Shown here: positions 26,038-34,940 of the stretch, one piece after another
How the letters are laid out: each line of letters starts with the position of its first letter
How positions within the stretch are numbered: the stretch's first letter is position 1
NCBI GenBank assembly: GCA_028724545.1
Contig: JAQYCU010000037.1
Coordinates: forward strand, 1-53,221
Source: a bacterium
GTDB lineage: Bacteria; Bacillota; Clostridia; Lachnospirales; Lachnospiraceae
Length of the DNA stretch: 53,221 nucleotides
Direction of reading: 5' to 3'
Made by a program: the position numbers and the translations under genes
Notes under the pieces: generated by a model
The model's database searches: none
What the model saw: only the letters and a program-made list of their open reading frames with translations
Told to the model about the DNA's origin: nothing

Positions 26038-27232
26038 GTTTCTTACGAAAAGTTGGCAGCTGCATTTTTAAAAATTCCTGCCAGAAAGCAATTTCTTTTT
26101 CAGGCTCGTTTGGCAGTTCCACAAAAACAAGTTTGTCATTGTATTGTTTATAGAAACATTCGCAGGAAAATGTTTTTTTGCTGGCAAGACTTGGCAGAAA
26201 AGTGCCGTTTTTCTTCTGATAGCAGGTAGCTTTTGTCGCTTTTTTACGATGGGAGCTATCGACAAAAGAAGCAACGCTTTTGTGGATTGCCATATCTTCA
26301 TCTGGAAGATAGTAGTAGTTCTGGTAATCGGAAATAAAAAAGCGAAGTGTTTCCTTATATAGTGGTATCAGAAAAGAAACATCCGTATTTTCTATTGTCA
26401 GTTTTGCGTCAGGCAGGAAAAAAGTATCGCTCTGGCTTTCTGGATATGCCTGCGTCAGACAGACTTTTTTAGGAACGCTTACAGGAAGTGTAAAACAAAT
26501 CAGCAGTTCGTTTTCACTAATAGAAACCGAAAGGGACTGCTGCAGCTGTTTGGCAGATAATAACCGGTCAACGCAATGCTCAGAAAGAAGTTCGTCGTAT
26601 GTCAGCATACTACATAATGCCAGCATCATTTCGATATCGTCATGGTTATGCAGCAACAGTGTTTTCTCTAATTTTCCGGCATTTTCCGGTGAAATGATTT
26701 TCTGCTGCATATATTCTGAGTATACGGGAATCAAATCGCCTCCGGAAAAAATGTCAGTACGCTGTATGCCAAGCCACTGTTCCACGGCAGTCTGATTGCA
26801 TTTTTTTAAAGAAAGGATATGCCGCAGTGGACGGATTTTGCTTAATAAATCAACAGAATAAATACCACTGGTATCTTCAAAAATGTTCTGGCATACTTTT
26901 GGAATTACAATGGCATGGCGTTTGCATTTTTTTTGCACATAAGGAATGTCAAAGGTTTTTCCATTAAAATGGTACAGATAGGAAAAAGAGGATAAGGTAT
27001 CTAAAAAATCCTCTAATATTTCTTTTTCGCTGTGATAATTATCGGCAAACCACTGGCAAAGTTGCCAATCTTTTTTCTGCGTATCAAAATACATCAGGCC
27101 GACTAAATAAAGTGAGGAAGCGTTAGGCGAAAGGCCGGTTGTTTCGATATCAAAAAAGGCAGTTTTTTCTACCGGCGAAGGAAATGTATAGGAATAAAAA
27201 GGCTGTTTTATGGAAGTAATTATTTTTTTCAT
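26024..27232 (-). CDS. Ribonuclease H-like (DEDD exonuclease, YprB-type) protein
   Basis: A 402-residue protein with an N-terminal DEDD-type exonuclease fold: FFDIETTGL (residues about 26-34, ExoI), YHFNGKTFDIPYV (about 88-100, ExoII) and HNHDDIEMM (about 195-203, ExoIII). This matches the YprB/RNase_H_2 group of predicted 3'-5' exonucleases; substrate unknown. The second half has no recognisable domain. GGAGA lies just before the start on the minus strand. It is monocistronic and convergent with rpmF. Confidence 0.75.
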   Translation of the reverse strand: MKKIITSIKQPFYSYTFPSPVEKTAFFDIETTGLSPNASSLYLVGLMYFDTQKKDWQLCQWFADNYHSEKEILEDFLDTLSSFSYLYHFNGKTFDIPYVQKKCKRHAIVIPKVCQNIFEDTSGIYSVDLLSKIRPLRHILSLKKCNQTAVEQWLGIQRTDIFSGGDLIPVYSEYMQQKIISPENAGKLEKTLLLHNHDDIEMMLALCSMLTYDELLSEHCVDRLLSAKQLQQSLSVSISENELLICFTLPVSVPKKVCLTQAYPESQSDTFFLPDAKLTIENTDVSFLIPLYKETLRFFISDYQNYYYLPDEDMAIHKSVASFVDSSHRKKATKATCYQKKNGTFLPSLASKKTFSCECFYKQYNDKLVFVELPNEPEKEIAFWQEFLKMQLPTFRKKQKQR

Positions 27233-27283
27233 AAGAATCTCCGTATTTGTTTTTGTATTTGTGTGAAATATTATAATAAAGGT

Positions 27284-27292
27284 ATTATATCA
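27284..27292 (-). promoter_or_regulatory. Extended -10 upstream of the RNase H-like gene
   Basis: Minus strand TGATATAAT at 27284-27292 (TGn plus perfect -10), about 50 nt before the gene. No good -35 is seen. Confidence 0.4.
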
Positions 27293-27404
27293 TAAATCAG
27301 CTGTTTTTCGTTTTATTATTTTACGCAGCTGTTTTTTTATAAGGTTGCAGAAATGAAAATAAATTAGAATATAATAGCTGAAGATAAATCCAGTTGTAAT
27401 GTGG

Positions 27405-27433
27405 TTGCGTCAAATCTTTTGATAGGATATAAT
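27405..27433 (+). promoter_or_regulatory. Probable promoter of the cls-ruvAB operon
   Basis: TTGCGT (27405-27410), 17-bp spacer, TATAAT (27428-27433). A second perfect TATAAT at 27370-27375 has a TTGCAG 19 bp upstream and may add transcription. Confidence 0.55.
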
Positions 27434-27465
27434 TGAAATAGTTCGCTTTGAAGGGAAGTAATAAG

Positions 27466-29124
27466 ATGGAGAAAAAAAAGCATGCAGATGCTGCATACGA
27501 AAAATGGGACCGAAGAAACAGAAATAAAGGAAATACCGGATATTTTGAAAATGATTCCCGGGAAGAAAGTTATTTAAAAGGTCTGAAAGGCAGAGTCCAG
27601 AACAATTTAAGTGGTTTTTTACGTCTGATGCTGACAGCCTGCATTGTGATGGTGCAGTGTGCTGTTGTGCTTTATCTGCCTTTTTTACTGCAGAGTAAAA
27701 CCGTATATTTTTATTTTATTTTAGAAATCTGCTCCATTATTGCTATTGTTACGCTGGTTAATAAAAATCAGAGCCCTTCCTTCCGAATTGCGTGGATTTC
27801 GATTGTTACCATTCTTCCGATTTCTGGATTTGTGCTTTACTATCTCTGGGGACGGGAAGGTGGAAAAAAGAAAGAACTGGACCAGCATATTATGCGTCAG
27901 ATAGCATATGGACAGCAGTTTCTGGTACAGGATGAAAAAGTTTATAGCGAATATATCAATAACCACCCGGTAGCAGGCCGTATGGTAAAATATATGAAAA
28001 CAGAGGGATTTACGCTGACGGCAGAAAATGAAGTTCGACATTATCCAATGGGCGAAGATGCCTTTGAAGACATTTTTCGTGCCTTAGAACGTGCACAGGA
28101 ATTTATTTTTATGGACTTCTTTATTGTAGCAGAAGGAGCGCTCTGGGATAAAATTCACGAAATTTTAGTGCGCAAGATTGCAGAAGGCGTAGAAGTAAAA
28201 TTTTTATATGATGATTTTGGTGCCGTTATCCGGACCCAAAAATATTTTCGTCAGATATTAGAGCATGAAGGGATGGAAGTGCGTATATTTAACCCGGTTC
28301 ATAAGTATACGGGGGAATTGTATATGAACTATCGTTCCCATCACAAGATTTTAGTAGTAGATGGACAAGTCGGATTTACGGGTGGTTTTAATCTGGCAGA
28401 CGAGTATGCCAATCTGGTTGAGCGTTTTGGTGTCTGGAAAGATACCGGTGTGCGTATCAAAGGCGATGCTGTCTGGAATTTGACGGTAGTATTTTTGCAG
28501 ATGTGGGAAGCCAGTGGAAATGACAAGGAACATATTGATTATCTGAAATACAAGAGAACATCCAATGTACAGGGGGATACGTATTGTCAAGTGATTTCGG
28601 ACGGGCCTGCAAATAACCCGAAGAATCCAATCGAAAGTATTTATAACCAGATGATTACTTTTTCCGACAAATATCTGTATATTATGACACCATATCTGGT
28701 AATTGAAGATTATATGAAGCAAAGTCTAATCGAAGCGTCCCACCGTGGAGTGGATGTGCGCCTGATTACGCCGAATATTCCAGACAAAAAGTATGCAAAA
28801 CTGCTGACAAATTACAATTATGGCAGTCTGTTGCGCGAGGGTATCCGTATTTATGAATATACGCCAGGCTTTATTCACGCAAAGCAGATTCTGACAGAAA
28901 ATGCAGCAATCGTAGGCACGATTAATATGGATTACCGGAGTTTCTATCTTCATTATGAAAACGGAGTATGGATGTCGGGAGAAAATATCCAGTCTAAGGT
29001 GATGGAAGATTTTGAAGAAACATTTGCTGTCAGCAGAGAAGTTACATATGAAGAGTGGCAGAACAGACCACGCCTTTGGAAAATTGTCCAGCCGTTGTTA
29101 AACTTGTTTTCTACTTTGTTTTAA
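27466..29124 (+). CDS. cls: Cardiolipin synthase (phospholipase D superfamily)
   Basis: A 552-residue membrane protein that joins two phosphatidylglycerol molecules into cardiolipin. After a charged N-terminal stretch of about 50 residues come two or three hydrophobic helices, then two HxKxxxxD catalytic motifs: HHKILVVDG and, near the C terminus, HAKQILTENAAIVGT. ATG at 27466 has GAAGGGAAG upstream. It leads a run with the zinc-ribbon gene, ruvA and ruvB. The N-terminal basic extension is longer than in many Cls proteins. Confidence 0.92.
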   Translation: MEKKKHADAAYEKWDRRNRNKGNTGYFENDSREESYLKGLKGRVQNNLSGFLRLMLTACIVMVQCAVVLYLPFLLQSKTVYFYFILEICSIIAIVTLVNKNQSPSFRIAWISIVTILPISGFVLYYLWGREGGKKKELDQHIMRQIAYGQQFLVQDEKVYSEYINNHPVAGRMVKYMKTEGFTLTAENEVRHYPMGEDAFEDIFRALERAQEFIFMDFFIVAEGALWDKIHEILVRKIAEGVEVKFLYDDFGAVIRTQKYFRQILEHEGMEVRIFNPVHKYTGELYMNYRSHHKILVVDGQVGFTGGFNLADEYANLVERFGVWKDTGVRIKGDAVWNLTVVFLQMWEASGNDKEHIDYLKYKRTSNVQGDTYCQVISDGPANNPKNPIESIYNQMITFSDKYLYIMTPYLVIEDYMKQSLIEASHRGVDVRLITPNIPDKKYAKLLTNYNYGSLLREGIRIYEYTPGFIHAKQILTENAAIVGTINMDYRSFYLHYENGVWMSGENIQSKVMEDFEETFAVSREVTYEEWQNRPRLWKIVQPLLNLFSTLF

Positions 29125-29135
29125 GGAGAAGGAAT

Positions 29136-29402
29136 ATGATATATACCAATGTGTGCAAACATTGTCATAAGGTGTTTAAGTCTAAAATCCGTACTTTGTG
29201 TTGCAAGGACTGCCGGAGTTTAGAAGAGGACCAGTTAGATGATATTGTGCAGTACCTGAAAAAATATCCAAACAGCAATGCATTGCAGATATCGGAAGAA
29301 CTGGGAATCCATCCGTATGAAATACTAAAATATATGGAAGAAGGATGGCTGGGAACGGTAAATGGTGAGTTTAGCCGTCTTCCGGATGAAGAAGAGGAGT
29401 AA
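29136..29402 (+). CDS. Small zinc-ribbon/helix-turn-helix protein
   Basis: An 88-residue protein. Residues about 6-27 hold a four-cysteine ribbon (CKHCHKVFKSKIRTLCCKDC) and residues about 45-70 look like a helix-turn-helix (NALQISEELGIHPYEILKYM). The layout resembles the small YvyF/TIGR03826-type flagellar operon protein family, but here it is between cls and ruvA. Start 29136 has AAGGAGAAGGA upstream. DNA-binding regulator is a fair guess; target unknown. Confidence 0.7.
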   Translation: MIYTNVCKHCHKVFKSKIRTLCCKDCRSLEEDQLDDIVQYLKKYPNSNALQISEELGIHPYEILKYMEEGWLGTVNGEFSRLPDEEEE

Positions 29403-29408
29403 ATAAAT

Positions 29409-30026
29409 ATGATTCGGTTTATTAAGGGAACGCTTGCAGCAGTAAAAGACGGGGAAATAGTGATAGAAAATAAAGGAATAGGATATCTGGTATATATTCC
29501 ATTATCAGCGATGGAACTGCTTCCTTCTATCGGAGAGGAATTACAGGTATTCACCTATTTTCACGTGAGAGAAGATTTGATGCAGTTATATGGATTTTTG
29601 TCCCAAGACGATTTGCAGATGTTTGAACTGCTGATTACCGTCAATGGAATTGGCCCGAAAGCTGCACTGGGTATTCTGGGGGCAATGAGCGCATATGATG
29701 TCCGTTATGCTGTTATGGCAGATGATGAAAAAGCGATAGCAAAAGCACCGGGAATTGGCCCGAAGACGGCACGAAAGCTGATTCTGGAACTGAAAGATAA
29801 GGTAACGGCAGAAGATGTGATTGGTGATTTCGGACAGAATGTGTCTGACACAGGCAGTCGGACAGCAGCAGAAAAAGAAAGCAGCGTTGTGCAGGATGCG
29901 ATAGAAGCACTCGTTGTATTAGGATATTCCAAATCAGAGGCCGTAAAGGCAGTAAGAAGCGTTGCGATTCAGGAAGATATGACAGTAGAGGATGTGTTAA
30001 AGCAAAGCCTGAAAGCAATCGGATAG
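29409..30026 (+). CDS. ruvA: Holliday junction branch migration protein RuvA
   Basis: A 205-residue RuvA, the junction-binding subunit. Domain I is an OB fold ([23 protein letters not shown] start), domain II has two helix-hairpin-helix motifs ([12 protein letters not shown] and [12 protein letters not shown]), and the C-terminal three-helix domain III that contacts RuvB is intact. The ribosome binding site (GAGGAG) overlaps the previous stop. No LexA box was noticed upstream of this operon. Confidence 0.96.
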   Translation: MIRFIKGTLAAVKDGEIVIENKGIGYLVYIPLSAMELLPSIGEELQVFTYFHVREDLMQLYGFLSQDDLQMFELLITVNGIGPKAALGILGAMSAYDVRYAVMADDEKAIAKAPGIGPKTARKLILELKDKVTAEDVIGDFGQNVSDTGSRTAAEKESSVVQDAIEALVVLGYSKSEAVKAVRSVAIQEDMTVEDVLKQSLKAIG

Positions 30027-30051
30027 TCAGACAGATAAAGAGGTTGGATGT

Positions 30052-31053
30052 ATGAAGAAGAGAATCATTACAACAGAATTAACGCAGGAAGATGAAAAAA
30101 TAGAAACCACACTGCGTCCCCGGTATCTGAAAGAATATATCGGACAGGAAAAAGTAAAAAACAATCTGCAGGTATATATAGAGGCAGCCAGACAGAGAAA
30201 GGAACCGCTGGACCATGTGCTTTTATATGGGCCACCGGGATTGGGCAAGACAACCCTTGCCGGGATTATTGCAAATGAAATGGGTGTTAACATAAAAGTA
30301 ACGGCAGGACCGGCCATTGAAAAACCGGGAGAGATGGCAGCCATATTAAACAATTTAAAAGATGGCGATATTTTATTTGTGGATGAAATCCACCGTCTTC
30401 CACGTCAGGTAGAGGAAGTGCTGTATCCTGCAATGGAAGATTATGTGATAGACGTAGTGATAGGAAAAGGGGCAGCAGCACGTTCGATTCGTTTTGATTT
30501 GCCGAAATTTACGTTAGTCGGGGCGACAACACGTGCCGGTATGCTGTCAGCACCTCTTCGGGACCGTTTTGGCGTTGTCAGCCGGCTGGAATTTTATACG
30601 CCGGAAGAATTGTGTGATATCATAACACATTCTGCAAAACTTCTGGAAGTAAATATTGAAAAAGAAGGTGCGATGGAATTAGCACGTCGTTCCCGTGGAA
30701 CGCCCCGGCTTGCAAACCGTTTTTTAAAGAGAGTGCGTGATTTTGCCCAGATAAAATATGATGGTGATATCACAAAAGAAGTGGCAGATTTTGCATTGGA
30801 TTTGCTGGAGGTAGACAAATTGGGCTTAGACCGGACAGACCGTAATATTATTATGACAATGATTCATCAGTTCGGGGGAGGACCGGTTGGTCTGGATACG
30901 CTGGCAGTAGCCATAGGCGAGGATGCCGGCACATTAGAGGATGTCTATGAGCCTTATCTTGTACAAAACGGACTGTTAATCAGAACACCACGGGGAAGGG
31001 TGGCATCGGATGTTGCTTACCGGCATTTTGGAATTGCCAAGGAAACAACATAA
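30052..31053 (+). CDS. ruvB: Holliday junction DNA helicase RuvB
   Basis: A 333-residue AAA+ motor that drives branch migration with RuvA. Walker [12 protein letters not shown] (about residues 61-71), Walker [10 protein letters not shown], sensor 1 [17 protein letters not shown] with the arginine finger, and a C-terminal winged helix ([23 protein letters not shown]). It follows ruvA by 25 nt and ends the operon. ruvC is not present, as usual in Firmicutes. Confidence 0.97.
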   Translation: MKKRIITTELTQEDEKIETTLRPRYLKEYIGQEKVKNNLQVYIEAARQRKEPLDHVLLYGPPGLGKTTLAGIIANEMGVNIKVTAGPAIEKPGEMAAILNNLKDGDILFVDEIHRLPRQVEEVLYPAMEDYVIDVVIGKGAAARSIRFDLPKFTLVGATTRAGMLSAPLRDRFGVVSRLEFYTPEELCDIITHSAKLLEVNIEKEGAMELARRSRGTPRLANRFLKRVRDFAQIKYDGDITKEVADFALDLLEVDKLGLDRTDRNIIMTMIHQFGGGPVGLDTLAVAIGEDAGTLEDVYEPYLVQNGLLIRTPRGRVASDVAYRHFGIAKETT

Positions 31054-31120
31054 CGACAAACGAAAAATTGTAACAAATAAAAAATTGTAATAAATATAAA
31101 ATGTTTGTCAATAAAAATAA

Positions 31121-32305
31121 TTACAAATGGCAGAGAAGTTTCTGATGAAGTTCCTGTGCCCTTTGTATCCAGGTATGGCTCTTTTGGGCGAGGCAGAAGC
31201 CGTTGTCTGAAAGAGCCTGCATTTTTTCCGGCTGGGAAAGCAGGGTACAGATTTTGTCAGGAAGTTCTTCCAAATGTTTTAAATCATAGAAAATAACATT
31301 TTCATTATCCGTCAGGATTTCGTCCAGATACCTGCTGTGGTCCGTAACGCTGATGCTGCCGTTTGCCATAGCATTAAAAACACGGTCATGTGCACCGTCT
31401 TTAAACCATGGCATAACATTCACAGAGAGTTTTGCATGCGTCATACGCTCTAAGCAGTCGAGCGAATACTGATTTTTTTCGTAAGACAGGTATTCCCTGT
31501 GTTTGCAGGAGAGCAGATGCCAGCCATGTCCGATGCAGTGAACGTGGATTTTTGCATCCACAAGTGTCTGGATAACTTTTTCCCGAAAATAGTTCCGGAT
31601 ATAAGTATCAATAAAAATCATATTTGACATAGTGGTACGAAGTTCTTCGTTGGAAGCGCCTTTAAATTCTTCTTTTAAATGCCGCTCCATAACCAAATCG
31701 TCCTGCAGGGAAGGATTCTGTATCAGTTCCTTTAAAATGGACAGATAAAAGGCAGCATATTCATCCCCCAGACGGTAAATATACTGGTCAAACTGCTCTT
31801 TTGGCGTAAAGTTTCCGGTAAATAAAACATCAATTTCCCTGTCTTTGATAAGAGGCTCCTGCTGCTTCGGGCAGAGTGAAGTGCCAGCCAGTGGCAGAAA
31901 TAAATTATGTTTTACTTCCGGATAATATTTTTTCAGATAAGCCATGTGGGAACGGTCTATCGAAACTTCGTAATAGTGCAGGGGGAGATTTTCATAGAGA
32001 GAAGGATAGTAAAAAGGATGGTCAACTACTATGTTGACACAGGGAATGTCGCGCACGTCCCAGAAAAGTCTTCCAAAACCGTCAAACAGCGATGTTTCGC
32101 AGTGCAGGCCGTCAAAATTAAACGTGACGAGAATGGTGTCAGAAAAGCCGGCAAAATGAGCCAGTTTTTCAGCACTTTCTTCTTCTTCCTGTAAATCAAA
32201 TAGAAAAGTACGGTAGCCTAAAGAAAGGAAACCAATTTCCAATTGTCTTGAAAAATAGTCAAGGGTTTCGGTACCTCCTGTCATAAGAACAATTTTTTTT
32301 CTCAT
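31121..32305 (-). CDS. CgeB-like glycosyltransferase family 1 protein
   Basis: A 394-residue soluble protein with two Rossmann-like halves. The C-terminal half has the segment SVNVMPWFKDGAHDRVFNAM followed by ANGSISVTDHSRYLDE, characteristic of the CgeB/Glyco_trans_1_2 group, where the conserved acidic and small residues bind the sugar nucleotide. The N-terminal half has MRKKIVLMTGGT and a DVRDIPCVNIVVDHPFYYP segment. Acceptor and sugar are unknown. GGAGG precedes the start. Divergent from dapF with a shared symmetric promoter region. Confidence 0.75.
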   Translation of the reverse strand: MRKKIVLMTGGTETLDYFSRQLEIGFLSLGYRTFLFDLQEEEESAEKLAHFAGFSDTILVTFNFDGLHCETSLFDGFGRLFWDVRDIPCVNIVVDHPFYYPSLYENLPLHYYEVSIDRSHMAYLKKYYPEVKHNLFLPLAGTSLCPKQQEPLIKDREIDVLFTGNFTPKEQFDQYIYRLGDEYAAFYLSILKELIQNPSLQDDLVMERHLKEEFKGASNEELRTTMSNMIFIDTYIRNYFREKVIQTLVDAKIHVHCIGHGWHLLSCKHREYLSYEKNQYSLDCLERMTHAKLSVNVMPWFKDGAHDRVFNAMANGSISVTDHSRYLDEILTDNENVIFYDLKHLEELPDKICTLLSQPEKMQALSDNGFCLAQKSHTWIQRAQELHQKLLCHL

Positions 32306-32336
32306 CGCTGCCTCCTATGTAAATGTACTATCCAAC

Positions 32337-32365
32337 TTGTGAAATCAATATAAATAGATTATAAT
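32337..32365 (+). promoter_or_regulatory. Promoter of dapF (right half of a bidirectional promoter)
   Basis: TTGTGA (32337-32342), 17-bp spacer, TATAAT (32360-32365). The -10 lies in the palindrome ATTATAAT (32358-32365), which also provides the -10 of the divergent promoter. Leader to dapF about 110 nt. Confidence 0.6.
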
Positions 32366-32386
32366 AGAGAACGTGTAAAGTTGCAA
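32358..32386 (-). promoter_or_regulatory. Promoter of the glycosyltransferase gene (left half of a bidirectional promoter)
   Basis: Minus strand TTGCAA (32381-32386), 17-bp spacer, TATAAT (32358-32363). Its -10 overlaps the dapF -10 almost completely. Confidence 0.6.
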
Positions 32387-32483
32387 TGTATTTGCATTTT
32401 GTCCATAGGGACAAAAACAGGAATAGAACGGGTTTGAGGCGAATATGACAATGAAGATATGGCAGAAAGGAATGGTGGATAAT

Positions 32484-33329
32484 ATGAAGTTTACTAAAAT
32501 GCATGGTTGTGGAAATGATTATATTTATGTAAATTGTATGGAAGAGATGGTTCCAAATCCAGAGAAGGTAGCTGTATATGTCAGTGACAGACATTTTGGC
32601 ATAGGCTCTGATGGTTTGATTTTAATATGTCCGTCGGATGTGGCAGACTTTAAGATGAAAATGTATAATGCAGATGGTTCAGAAGGAGCAATGTGTGGCA
32701 ATGGTGTACGCTGCATTGCAAAATATGTTTATGATTACGGTCTGACGGATAAGGATAATATTGCAATTGAAACCAAGAGTGGCATAAAATATCTGGATTT
32801 GACAATAGAAGATGGAAAAGTAGCTTTTGTAAAGGTTAATATGGGAGCACCGATATTAGAACCTCAGAAAATCCCGGTGAAACTTGGTGATAAAACGTGT
32901 ATTGAACAGCCGGTTACCGTGGATGGCAAGGAATACAAAATTACCTGCGTATCAATGGGAAATCCACATGCCGTTACTTTTGTGGAAGACACAGAAAATC
33001 TTCCGATGGAGAAAATTGGTCCTGCGTTTGAAAATCATGAAGTATTTCCAGACCGTGTAAATACAGAGTTTGTGCAGGTATTAAATCGTAAGGAAGTAAA
33101 TATGCGTGTCTGGGAGAGAGGCTCCGGTGAAACACTTGCCTGTGGTACCGGTTCCTGCGCTACGGCAGTTGCCTGTGTATTAAATGGTAAGACAGACCAT
33201 GAAATAACAGTACATCTGTTAGGTGGCGATTTGCTTTTAAATTATGATGAAGAAAATAATACCGTCTGGATGACCGGACCGGCAACCGTAATATGTGATG
33301 GAGAGATTGCGATTGACCATTTGCAGTAG
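32484..33329 (+). CDS. dapF: Diaminopimelate epimerase
   Basis: A 281-residue, PLP-independent epimerase that makes meso-diaminopimelate from the LL isomer, for lysine and peptidoglycan. The two catalytic cysteines are in MCGNGVRC and ACGTGSC, and HGCGNDYIYV is at the N terminus. ATG at 32484 has GGTGG before it; the in-frame upstream ATG at 32445 would add 13 residues absent from the family. It precedes murE, which consumes its product. Confidence 0.96.
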   Translation: MKFTKMHGCGNDYIYVNCMEEMVPNPEKVAVYVSDRHFGIGSDGLILICPSDVADFKMKMYNADGSEGAMCGNGVRCIAKYVYDYGLTDKDNIAIETKSGIKYLDLTIEDGKVAFVKVNMGAPILEPQKIPVKLGDKTCIEQPVTVDGKEYKITCVSMGNPHAVTFVEDTENLPMEKIGPAFENHEVFPDRVNTEFVQVLNRKEVNMRVWERGSGETLACGTGSCATAVACVLNGKTDHEITVHLLGGDLLLNYDEENNTVWMTGPATVICDGEIAIDHLQ

Positions 33330-33409
33330 CAGACTTTGTAAAAGTCAGTTAAGGGCAGATTTGTCATTGTGAGAAAGGCAGTCAGGACAGATTTGTTATT
33401 GTCAATAAA

Positions 33410-33424
33410 GTCAGATTTTCTGAC
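33410..33424 (+). promoter_or_regulatory. Small hairpin in the dapF-murE gap
   Basis: GTCAGA-TTT-TCTGAC. Upstream lie two imperfect direct repeats sharing CAGATTTGTYATTGT (about 33351 and 33388). Role unknown; no T-run, so not a clear terminator. Confidence 0.4.
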
Positions 33425-33453
33425 ACATAACATAGTATAGAAATGGAGAAAAA

Positions 33454-34923
33454 ATGAGATTAGTTGATTTATTAGAAGGACTGGAGTATCAGTGCATACA
33501 GGGAAAGACAGACAGAGAAATTTCTACATTGGTTTATGATTCCAGAAAAGTTGAGAAAGATTCCGTTTTTGTCTGTATATCAGGTGCAGTACGTGATGGT
33601 CACGATTTTGCACAGGAAGTAGTGGAAAAAGGGGCAGCAGTACTTCTTGTTGAAAAAGAAGTACACGTACCGGAAGAAGTTACGGTAATATTAGTTAAAG
33701 ATACCAGACTGGCTTTGGCACAGACATCAGCTGCCTATTTCGGACATCCGGCAAAAGAACTGGTTACGATAGGCATTACGGGAACAAAAGGAAAGACAAC
33801 GGCAACCTATATGGTGCGTTCCATTCTGGAAGCATCCGGATTTAAGACGGGACTGATAGGAACGATAGAAACTATTATCGGGGAGGAAACGATTCCATCA
33901 GCAAATACCACACCGGAATCCTATGTGGTACAGGAAACGTTCCGGAAGATGGCAGATGCAGGCTGTAAATGTGTTGTGATGGAAGTTTCCTCACAGGGAC
34001 TGATGCTTCACAGAGTCGGTGGCTTTATCTTTGATTATGGTATTTTCACAAATTTAGAGCCAGACCACATTGGTCCGAATGAACATAAGGATTTAGACGA
34101 TTATCTTCATTGCAAGAGCCTGTTGTTCAGGCAGTGCCGGCATGGTATTTTTAATGGTGATGACAGTCATCTGGAAGAGATTTTGCAGGGACATACATGT
34201 GATGTGGAAACATATGGTTTTTCCGATGGCGTGGATATGAAGGCTTCTGATGTAAAATTGACAGACAAAGGTGGTACACTCGGAGTTGCCTATCATATGA
34301 GTGGATTGCTCGATATGGATGTGGAAATTGATATTCCGGGCAAATTTAGTGTCTATAATTCGATGACAGCGATTGCCATATGCCGTCATTTCGGCGTAAA
34401 GAAAGAAACGATTCTGGCTTCTTTGTCACAGATTCGTGTAAAAGGAAGAGTAGAGATTCTTCCGGTATCTGAAAAATTTACGCTGATGATTGATTATGCT
34501 CATAATGCAATGAGTTTAAACAGTCTGCTGACAACGTTAAAAGAATATCATCCAAAGCGACTTGTATGTCTGTTCGGATGTGGTGGAAACCGTTCCCGTG
34601 ACCGTCGCTTTGAAATGGGAGAAGTTTCTTCCCGGCTGGCAGATTTGACGATAGTAACTTCTGACAATCCAAGAAATGAGGAGCCGGAAGATATTATTGC
34701 CGATATTGTTACCGGCGTCAAAAAAGCAGATGGTAAATTTGTCACGATAGCTGACCGGCATGAGGCGATACGTTATGCCATAGAACATGCACAGGAAGGA
34801 GATGTCATTGTTCTGGCAGGAAAAGGACATGAGGATTATCAGGAAATAAAAGGAAAGAAATTCCACATGGATGAAAGAGAACTGGTTGCTGATGTTGTCA
34901 AAGATGGCAACTTCATCCGATAA
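33454..34923 (+). CDS. murE: UDP-MurNAc-L-Ala-D-Glu:meso-diaminopimelate ligase
   Basis: A 489-residue Mur ligase that adds the third residue of the peptidoglycan stem. ATP-binding loop GITGTKGKTTATY, TTPES substrate segment, and DNPRNEEP, the DNPR motif that marks meso-diaminopimelate rather than lysine specificity. It follows dapF on the same strand after 124 nt. The pairing shows a DAP-type cell wall. Confidence 0.95.
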   Translation: MRLVDLLEGLEYQCIQGKTDREISTLVYDSRKVEKDSVFVCISGAVRDGHDFAQEVVEKGAAVLLVEKEVHVPEEVTVILVKDTRLALAQTSAAYFGHPAKELVTIGITGTKGKTTATYMVRSILEASGFKTGLIGTIETIIGEETIPSANTTPESYVVQETFRKMADAGCKCVVMEVSSQGLMLHRVGGFIFDYGIFTNLEPDHIGPNEHKDLDDYLHCKSLLFRQCRHGIFNGDDSHLEEILQGHTCDVETYGFSDGVDMKASDVKLTDKGGTLGVAYHMSGLLDMDVEIDIPGKFSVYNSMTAIAICRHFGVKKETILASLSQIRVKGRVEILPVSEKFTLMIDYAHNAMSLNSLLTTLKEYHPKRLVCLFGCGGNRSRDRRFEMGEVSSRLADLTIVTSDNPRNEEPEDIIADIVTGVKKADGKFVTIADRHEAIRYAIEHAQEGDVIVLAGKGHEDYQEIKGKKFHMDERELVADVVKDGNFIR

Positions 34924-34940
34924 AAACAAGTGGAGGAAAT

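Noticed and set aside
31054-31120. Terminator between ruvB and the convergent glycosyltransferase gene
   Set aside because: GACAAAC/GTTTGTC can pair but the loop is about 41 nt and AT-rich with tandem AAAAATTGTAA repeats; not convincing.
33351-33425. Short direct repeats resembling a CRISPR
   Set aside because: Only two imperfect copies, no regular spacers, and no cas genes.
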